Part shown: positions 45,077 to 52,236 of the stretch, piece after piece
How positions within the stretch are numbered: position 1 is the first letter of the stretch
Layout of the letters: each line of letters opens with the position of its first letter
Origin: Calycina herbarum
Lineage: Eukaryota; Ascomycota; Leotiomycetes; Helotiales; Pezizellaceae
Assembly (NCBI GenBank): GCA_001414485.1
Contig: LLEY01000285.1
Coordinates: 1 to 52,236 of the forward strand
Direction of reading: 5' to 3'
DNA: 52,236 nucleotides
Position numbers and translations under genes: made by a program
Notes under the pieces: model-generated
The model's input: only the letters and a program-made list of their open reading frames with translations
Databases searched by the model: none
Told to the model about the DNA's origin: nothing

Positions 45077-46544
45077 ATGGTTCGTTCATCAATACTCGCG
45101 GCTTTGGCCGTTGCATCAACTGCCTTGGCACAAAATTGCAGTCTCTCGTCACACTGCCCTGAAAGCTCCCCTTGCTGCTCTCGTAAGTAGATTCCAGCCT
45201 CGACAAACCAGTCAATTCCATACTGACTTTGAATCTCTAGAATATGGTTCTTGCGGAACTGGTGCTTACTGCCTTGGAGGATGTGATCCATTATCGTCCC
45301 ACTCCCTCGAATCTTGTGTCCCAGCTCCCGTCTGCCGAAGCCAGAACTACGATTTCAAGAGCCTGGATCGAATAATTCCCAATACCAAATATCTTGGAGA
45401 TGCATCAAAGGCGGATTGGGTCAGCTCTGGAGATCCAGTTATTTTCAAAGACAGCGTCTTGTTGACTATGGCGCCCGATACCGTTGGAACCCTACTTGCT
45501 TCTTCAACATATATGTGGTATGGAAATGTCAAGGCTACTTTCAAGACTAGCAGGGGTGCTGGTGTGGTGACTGCTTTCATTCTACTTTCGGATGTTAAGG
45601 ATGAAATTGATTACGAATTTGTGGGTGTGGATTTGAAGACTGCTCAGACCAATTTCTATTTCCAGGGAATTACGAATTGTGGGTCCATGGTTTCTATACA
45701 ACTCTGATATATTGCTAATTCTTTCGTAGACGGAAACTCGGCAAACATCACTCTTTCTGATACCTTCAACAATGCTCACACCTACGAAATCGACTGGACC
45801 CCAGATAAGATTACTTGGTTGGTTGATGGACAAGTTGGACGTACCCTAGAAAAGAAGAACACCTGGAACGCAACCACAAACCAATGGATGTACCCCCAAA
45901 CTCCGGCTCGTGTCCAACTCTCCCTCTGGCCCGGCGGACTTGCATCGAACGCCAAGGGAACAGTTGACTGGGCTGGTGGACAAATTGATTGGAACGGAGC
46001 CGATATCAAGAACAACGGATACTACTATTCATCATTCAGCAACGTCCAAGTAAAATGTTTCAACGCGACCTCATCACCAGGAACCAACAAGGCAACATCA
46101 TACACCTACAACGACAAAGCTGGAACAAACAACACAGTAGTCGACGGCGATAAACCCACCATCCTCAAATCCCTCCTTGGAACAGGAGAGGATATGGATG
46201 CCGGTGCTTCTTCCGTTTCTTCTGGAGCTGCTAGTCCTACGGCAAGTACGGCTGCTACTGTTCCTGGTCTTACAGGATCTGGGACTGGATCCGACGACCA
46301 CGCTGGTGATACTGGATCTTCCAACTCTGGATCATCCGGTGCCTCAGCATCCATCTCTGGATCTGGAGCTTCCTCCACTGAAGCTGCCTCGGGTGCTGCT
46401 ACTTCTGCAAGCAATGGTGGCTTCAGCCAAGGCGGCTCAAGTACCACCAAGAGCGGCGCGGAGAAGATTGGTAGTCAGGAGAAGGCACTGAAAGGGAGTT
46501 TGTTCGCTGGTATTGTGGTTTTGGTTGCCATGATGGCTCTTTAG
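45077..46544 (+). CDS. GPI-anchored CRH-family glycosidase/transglycosylase (GH16, CBM18-like, Utr2/Crh2 type)
   Basis: Three exons, 45077-45182, 45241-45678 and 45730-46544, give 452 residues. A signal peptide, MVRSSILAALAVASTALA, is followed by a Cys-rich CBM18-like chitin-binding module (about residues 21-60, CSLSSHCPES, QYGSCGTGAYC) that spans the first intron. The GH16 catalytic site is DEIDYEF with Glu157 and Glu161. WYGNVKATFKTSRGAGVVTAF, IDWTPDKITWLVDG and the WPGG motif match the CRH subfamily. A Ser/Gly/Thr-rich stalk (about 355-425) and a hydrophobic end, GSLFAGIVVLVAMMAL, predict a GPI anchor. CRH enzymes cut chitin and rejoin it to glucan at the fungal cell wall. CBM18 plus GH16 plus GPI resembles yeast Utr2/Crh2. 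Some family members are also active on plant hosts, but nothing here shows that. Confidence 0.95.
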
Positions 46545-47724
46545 AGCTCCTATCTCTGCCATTTGTCTTGTGCTTTTTTTGGTTTTTAAAATTTTAGGGG
46601 ATTTGGATAGTTTTGGTTCGAGTGGTTAATATTTTCGATGCATTTTAGTAGGGGAATTTGAACTACGAGAAGTTGTTGAAGTCTTTTTTATTTAGTGCTG
46701 TTATCAAGCGGGACCAAACTCTAGAAGATTTCTGACTTTTAGTAATGGCGTTTTTGTGGCCGTCCGCTCATTTTTGGTCTTTCGTTTGGGATGGGAGGAT
46801 GAGGTTCTTTGTACAAACTTTTTTGTTTTTTGAATAAGTGGTTGGGGGTTGAGATTTGTGGGTGGGCATATTTGAATGGAATTGAGATTGAAATCGAGCT
46901 TGAGTTTTTTTATTTAGCTAAAGTTGATGATTGATACTGAACTAGATCTGCTTCCGGGTCCTCTTAAAACTGACCAAAAAGCGTTGGAGGAGCAAAAGCC
47001 TAGCATTGTCGACATAGCCACAGCAAGAGAGAAAGAGAGAGAGTGGATTTTCTACCAGGCAAACTATCTAACTACATCTTGTATGCTGGTAGCGTAACGA
47101 TTCACTTTCTCTCCTCTTCCTTGTTGTCTCCGGGATACAGACCTTTTGACCTCCCCAGGATGACGTGTTAGTTTAGTTCTCTCCACACTCACTATCTTCC
47201 TTCCCTGTTCACAGCAATTTCTAGTTATTTTATATAGCCTCTAGGCAGATTTGTGTTCATAAAAATAAATAAAATTGCGGATCTAGGTGCCGCGCATTTG
47301 TTATTCATTGGATGGTTGCAGAATGGTGGAAGTTTGGGAGCTAGATATTTCAGAGCATTTGTATATTTCTTTGTTGTTTCATGGAAAGAGGGGGGGAGGG
47401 GGGCGGGCGGATTAATATATGAAGGGTAGTGTTTTGGAGGTCAAACGATTGCACTCAAGGCAAGGAGTTGCCTCTGATGAAGTTAAACAGGCGATTTGAG
47501 TTTCATAATTTTCTCCTTTTAAAAAGTGACATCTTGGCTAAAAGTTTCTGATGTGATAGTCATGTTTCCTCCACGAGACTCATCTACAAGCACAAGTGAG
47601 CTGATATAATGATGAACCAGCTTATTTTTACTTTTCAATTTCATTTTGCAAATATCCCTCCTTTTCTTTTGTACTGGGATTTCTTGAACTAGCTGTTTAC
47701 TTTCTATGATTAATTCTTGTAGTA
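46545..47724. other. Intergenic region, no gene supported
   Basis: It holds the 3' UTR of the CRH-like gene and the left flank of the mariner element. It contains T-rich stretches and a G-rich tract at 47390-47410. Confidence 0.5.
47390..47410 (+). other. G-rich tract with G-quadruplex potential
   Basis: Runs of 7, 6, 3 and 2 G are separated by single A or C bases, so at least four GGG blocks are available with very short loops. Confidence 0.6.
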
Positions 47725-49059
47725 AGAGTTGGGGCCATTACTCGTGGGACACCTAAGCGAGATTTCCCGCCCCACCATAATTTCCGACACTCCGTCTTCA
47801 AAAACCTACCATAATTCAACCTTTTAACCAAAACTCATTAAATTGAAAATGGCAGACCGAATCCTCTCCCCCTCTTCTATACACGAATCTGGCCAGAATT
47901 GGTCGACACCGAAGCGCGCTAGAGTACGTCAAGCGCGAGACGATGGAAAATCGTGGAGGAAGATAGAAGCTGAATTAGGTGTACCAAAATCGATCGCGTA
48001 AAGGATATGTAAGAGCAATTCAAGTCGAACTACACGGAAAGGGAAGCAGTTTCGAAAGAGATTACTATCTAAGCGACATATACGCCAAATCCTTCGATTT
48101 ATATCACAAAATTATACTACTCGTCGTATGTCTTTTACACGAGTCAAAAACGCTCTTAATCTACCTGCTTCTGCCCGTACAATCCGCCGAGAACTTCGCT
48201 ACGCTGGCTACCGACAATGTATTGCTTGCCCTTGTCCCTTTATTAGCCGACTCTAAGCAAAGAAACGTCTTGCTTTTGCATATACGCACCGCTGGTGGGG
48301 GACATCGGACTAGGCAGCTACTCATAGGCAAAAGGGGGACTGGAGGAAGGTCATATAGTTGGACAAGTGTATATTTGAGCTTAGAAAGAGTAGGAGAGTC
48401 TGGGTTACACGGCGTGTAGACGAAAAGAGGTGTCCGGACTGTATTAGGTCGACATATCGCTCAGGGAGGGTGACGGTTATGATCTGGGGCGCGATCGGCT
48501 AGGATTATAAATCCCCTCTTGTCTTCTTAGAGAAGGAACAAGGTTGTAAAGGGGTGAATTCTCGAGCCTATAGAGATCAAGTTCTCGAGCCAGTTATCTT
48601 TCCCTTATTCGACGAGCTTAGTACTAAGTATATCTTTATAGAAGACGGTTCTAAGGTGTACAAGGGACATGCTCGTTTAGCTAAGCTCGAACATAGTGTC
48701 CGCGGGTTTAATTGGCCTCCTTCTTCACCTGATTTAAATGTAATTGAGAAGGTCTAGCGGTGGATGAAAGAAGAGCTGAAAAAGTTGCCTTTTGTCCTAA
48801 CTTCTAAGGAAGCGTTGATTAGGGAGATCCAAAGGCTTTGGGATCTGGTAGATCCACGTGATTATAGGCGATATACTAAGCGATTAACTTATAAGTTAGA
48901 AGATGTTATCAAAGTTAAAGGATTAGCAACTATTCATTAATAATACATATAAGTTTTAAGGCAAAAGACTTGGAGTTTAAATTATAATAGATTTTTAAGT
49001 AATAAGTGTCAATTTGGTGGGGTTCGCTTAGGTGTCCCACGAGTAATGGCCCCAACTCT
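47725..49059 (+). mobile_element. Tc1/mariner-family element, 1335 bp, perfect 36-bp terminal inverted repeats
   Basis: Bases 47725-47760 and 49024-49059 are perfect inverted copies beginning AGAGTTGGGGCCATTACTCG, flanked by TA at 47723-47724 and 49060-49061. A single transposase frame lies inside on the plus strand. The size, TA duplication and DDE transposase identify a Tc1/mariner-family element. It sits between the CRH-like gene and the dioxygenase gene without breaking either. Confidence 0.93.
47849..48940 (+). pseudogene. Tc1/mariner transposase, inactivated by six in-frame stops
   Basis: A frame of 363 codons from ATG 47849 to TAA 48940 has no indel but contains six TAG/TAA codons. 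It begins with a helix-turn-helix segment (TPKRARVRQARDDGKSWRKI). The DDE domain shows an Asp in the LDKCIFE region, IFIEDGSK (second Asp) and WPPSSPDLNVIE (third acidic site). Stops after GAIG and before RWMKEEL stand where Trp is expected, and the others suit Gln or Trp. All fit RIP-type C-to-T/G-to-A changes. The frame is otherwise complete, so inactivation is point mutation only and recent in relation to insertion. Confidence 0.9.
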
Positions 49060-49700
49060 TACATAAAAATTTCCATGATTTTTAGCAAGCTTGACGAGTA
49101 TTCCTTGGTTTCTTCAACCAAAAGGAAACACACCATTGGTTCTCGGTCTCAACTATCCCCCTACCCTCCTATAGTGTAGTCTTCGGGTGGTTGGTTGAGA
49201 ATTCGGGGTTAAGTAGCCTCAGGCGCGCGTTTCATGATATTCATCTACTTAGTGCGTCAGCTGTTGCGGGACCACCCATGTTCATTAAAAACTCTGTTGT
49301 TTATTTAATCTATTTCTAGAATGTGGACATCTGAGTTCAACGAATGAAGAGGCGTTGATTTGAAATTTTATGCAGAGCTACGCGTTCGGTGCACAAAAAT
49401 CTCCAATTTTCTTGTGCACAGTCCAACAGTCAATTTGCGGGGAGGTCTTTGCTATTGCCCTTCATGGTTCCACTACTCAGCAAATAATAAATTCGTGGAT
49501 GTGTGGAATATACAGCATTGCCATGACGACCTCGACGACGACAGGGCTGTTTTTGAAGGTCCGCGAGAGCGATGGAGAGAGATGTATATATTGAGTGAAA
49601 TCTAGTTTGTAAGTTCATCATTCTCAACATCAACTTCCATCTTCAACTCACTCATCTCATCCAACTCATTCCATAATTTCATCAATCTTCCTCATTCAAA
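49060..49700. promoter_or_regulatory. Upstream region of the dioxygenase gene
   Basis: The 640 bases between the mariner element and the start codon show no supported gene. C/A-rich sequence at 49615-49700 with repeated TCAACT/CATC motifs looks like a fungal 5' leader. Confidence 0.45.
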
Positions 49701-50897
49701 ATGGCTCTTATCAAATCTCTCATCACTCTTTCCGCTCTCGCTGCCGCCTCGGTTGCTCACCCAGCAGCTTCTGGTCATCACCACGCCTTCCGATATTTTT
49801 GCTCGCTCAACTTTCATCGAGAAAAGTCGCCGATCCCTCGAACTGCGCTGAGGTTCTGAAGGCTCGAGGACATGAAGAAGCAGCCAAGGCCAGACGCTCA
49901 AAAATTGTTGCAAAGCACCGACGTGCTTTGGCTTTGAAGCAGAAGCGAGAAAAATACTCCGATGCAACTGCTACGGGTGTTGCTGCAGTCAACCACAATG
50001 CAACTGGCCAGGGTATCACAATGGAATCATCCGAGACTGATATTTTTGCTTTCGCTTCTACCTACAACAACAGCTGGTATATTCCTTTTCTCCCGAGAAG
50101 GCTTCGGTGATACACGATTTCTAACTTTGACTCTAGTATCCTTGTTCCAGAAGTCACCCAAGGTCCTTACTATGTAGGAGGCGAGTTGATCCGTGCAGAT
50201 GGGGATGTTCGCGAGACAGAATTGGGTGTTGATACCTACATCGACGTCCAGGTTATTGATATCTCGACCTGTGAGCCAGTACCAAATGCCTACGTTGATT
50301 GGTGGCACGCAAATGCTACTGGTGTTTACTCTGGTGTTAATGCAGGTGGCAACGGAGATTCCTCCGATCTTACCAACATTGATAAAACCTTCCTCCGATG
50401 TCTCATCCAGACTGACGACCTTGGAGTTGCACCTATCGTCGATAAATTTGGAGGACATTATGATGGTCGTGCTACCCATACTCACATGGCGGTTCACATC
50501 AACGGATCTGTTCTCTCGAACGGAACATACTCTGGTGGTGCGATCACCCACATTGGACAGTTGTTCTGGGATCAAGCTCTCATTACTGCAATTAACTTGA
50601 ACGAGCCATATGCTTCCAACACTGATGCGTAAATTCTTCCTTTCTTCCCACTTTAAAAATATCCCGAGAATAGATACTAAGTTTAATAATAGCATTACCG
50701 CAAATGTTGACGACAATGTCTACCCAGATGAGGCTGTTGGATATGATGACGATGTCACTGACGGACTTTTCGCCTGGACCACTGTTGGTGTTGATCTTTC
50801 TAAGGATAGCGATATCTCAGAAGCTGCTCACCTTTATGCTGAGGGTGGCATTGCTGTCGCCTCTACCTTCACTGGAGGAACAGCTCCTTCCAAGTAA
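49701..50897 (+). pseudogene. Secreted intradiol ring-cleavage dioxygenase gene with one apparent frameshift
   Basis: Exons are 49701-50076, 50137-50628 and 50693-50897, with GT-AG introns joined in phase. The start gives a signal peptide, MALIKSLITLSALAAASVAHP. The body matches extracellular fungal intradiol dioxygenases: NCAEVLKARG near the start, VPEVTQGPYYVGGELIR, VDWWHANATGVYSGV, FLRC and HYDGRATHTHM. The last holds a Tyr and two His of the iron site, the other Tyr being in GPYY. Such enzymes open catechol-type rings. The frame of the signal peptide and of the remainder differ by one base; the break lies near the T run at 49796-49800. The summed exon length is one base short of a multiple of three, so a single missing base accounts for everything. 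Sequencing error is a serious alternative, as all else is intact. Confidence 0.85.
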
Positions 50898-51995
50898 AAC
50901 GGAGTTGTATTTGTGTATATATGGACGTGAGGGCTGAGAAGACTTGTATATATGGTTTTAGGGGAAAGAGTTTTGTATATAGCATGATGGAGGTCACAGA
51001 TCACGTACTGGAACATTTGGGTTTTCATTTGTTGGCTGGGATTTGGCTTTCGGGATTTTTCTTTCTTTTGCATTGCTCTTCGGACAGAGTTGGGGTTTTA
51101 TTAGAACCACCGTCCTGAACAAAGGAAGATTTTGAGCACTATATTTCAAGGCTGTTTACCAGATACTATTTTCCCCTCTTGTCAGCTATGAACTCAAGCC
51201 TACAAACACTTCCAAAAATGCCATTTCCCTTACCATAGGTAGTATCCTAAAGTAAAGAAAAGCAAAACATAAGATAAGACATATGTTAAAAGTTTCGTTG
51301 CACACTTGTACATCGCAACCTGCCCGCCCCCACTCTTGCACCCCAGAAGCAAAAAAAAACAAAACATACAATAGTAGGTATTCGCTGGTAGTCACCTACC
51401 TAACTACTAATCTGCCGATCTGAGGCTTGTGTATGGCAGAGCAGACAGGATGCCTAATTCTCTACGCTCCAGACGTACACCAGCTTCAGATCGGCAAGCG
51501 GCACGGGTTCTCGAATCCAGGATTGTGAATACGGGGAAACCAGAAAATGCGATTTTGTGTAGGCAACAATGTTACGTGGCTGATGCCGCTTTTGTACTGC
51601 TGAAAACCTGGAATCGCGATTTGACAAGCAAACATCAGCCTGTCATTACGCACTCTTTCGACCGAGGTTGGTCCCATGCCAGGCCAGTTACCAGAGTAAT
51701 CGAAAATAGGAACTTTGGACCTTGGAATTCACGGAGTCTGGTGCGGGCGCTTATAATGAGCCGCCATGGTAAGAGAATCTGTCATTGCTCTGGACACCCC
51801 TAGCGTAAAACTTAGTATTTCTCCACAACCACGCTAGGTACTAATTTTATATATTATATAATTAAAATTGATATAATTATCTATGATCCAATGAACTGTG
51901 GCTTGTCCTTTGCAACTAATTACATCCTCGAGCTTGACTATAAGTCGGTGTGTAAAATATCGCTATTTTAGATTAGTTAGATTAAACTAACTCTA
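50898..51995. other. Intergenic region running into AT-rich DNA, no gene supported
   Basis: Up to about 51800 the composition is normal. A 124-codon frame at 51429-51803 shows no family, signal or splice partner. From about 51840 the sequence becomes AT-rich, marking the start of another repeat block. Confidence 0.45.
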
Positions 51996-52236
51996 TATAA
52001 CGAAACTTACTTAAACGATTCTAAACAAACGATAACAAGTCTCGAAGGGTTAGTATACAGGGAAGTACTATATAAACGCTGGGTTGTTTACTTAGAAGTA
52101 AACTTCTTATTTTATCTATCTAGTTTATAGCTTAGCCTGTCTATCTTCTAATTATAAGTCGATATCTAAATAAAGTCGTCTACGTTAAAGTCTACCGCTC
52201 TTCGAGTCTGGTTTATAGACCTAGTATAGCGGTCTT
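51996..52236 (-). repeat. Partial LTR related to those at 6462 and 13163 (cut by window end)
   Basis: On the minus strand the sequence ends CGTTATA and holds the segments CTTCTAAGTAAACAACC, GTATACTAACCC and CGAGACTTG, all shared with the 3' half of the LTRs in the left block. It runs off the window, so the rest of the element is unknown. Confidence 0.65.

Noticed and set aside
51429..51803. 124-codon plus-strand frame
   Set aside because: It has no family, signal peptide or splice context, and a competing minus-strand frame covers the same bases.
1..52236. tRNA or rRNA genes
   Set aside because: I found no convincing cloverleaf with a GTTCRANNC T-loop and matching acceptor stem, and no rRNA-like sequence.

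Overview
This window is nuclear DNA of a filamentous ascomycete (Pezizomycotina). The evidence is short 47-60 bp introns with GT-AG ends and CTAAC/CTAAT branch sites, a GPI-anchored CRH-type GH16 enzyme, a hybrid histidine kinase with a GAF domain, a HET-like gene, and transposons strongly mutated in the style of repeat-induced point mutation (RIP). RIP shows as few CpA/TpG dinucleotides and as Trp and Gln codons turned into TAG/TAA. Leotiomycetes is a plausible class, but the sequence alone does not prove it.

Bases 1-14208 form an AT-rich transposon block. Bases 1-4728 are a long inverted-repeat structure. Its arms carry 46-bp palindrome-containing minisatellites and two head-to-head LTR-plus-gag fragments, around a 1.2 kb centre I could not classify. 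Bases 5182-14208 are a pogo/Fot-type DNA transposon flanked by TA. Its transposase is split by a full-length Ty3/gypsy chromovirus-like LTR element (6462-13624, two 462-bp LTRs, 5-bp target duplication CTCTA). All recognisable transposon genes there are dead. A small open antisense reading frame survives near the 3' end of the retroelement.

Bases 14209-34138 are a normal gene-bearing segment: a broken HET-like gene (-), a Ras-family GTPase without a CAAX box (+), a fold-back MITE-like sequence, a frameshifted hypothetical gene (-) that lies head to head with the mitochondrial ribosomal protein mS41/FYV4 (+), a seven-exon hybrid histidine kinase (+), a heavily disrupted hydrolase-ankyrin-CorA-like gene (+), and a Myb-like regulator (-).

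Bases 34139-41627 are a 7.5 kb stretch with no convincing gene, rich in short tandem repeats. It lies between the 5' ends of the minus-strand Myb-like gene and a second, plus-strand Myb/SANT-like gene (41628-42440). The right part holds the CRH/Utr2-like cell wall transglycosylase (45077-46544), a 1335-bp Tc1/mariner-family element with perfect 36-bp terminal inverted repeats and a RIP-inactivated transposase, a secreted intradiol dioxygenase gene with one apparent homopolymer frameshift, and at the right edge the start of another LTR.

No operon-like logic applies. The likely working genes are independent: signalling (Ras-like, histidine kinase), mitochondrial translation (mS41), transcription (two Myb-like proteins) and cell wall or extracellular metabolism (CRH enzyme, dioxygenase). 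A recurring feature is one-base frame changes, often in homopolymers. They occur in the hypothetical gene, the ankyrin gene and the dioxygenase, but not in the 4.6 kb kinase, so gene decay and assembly error must be told apart.
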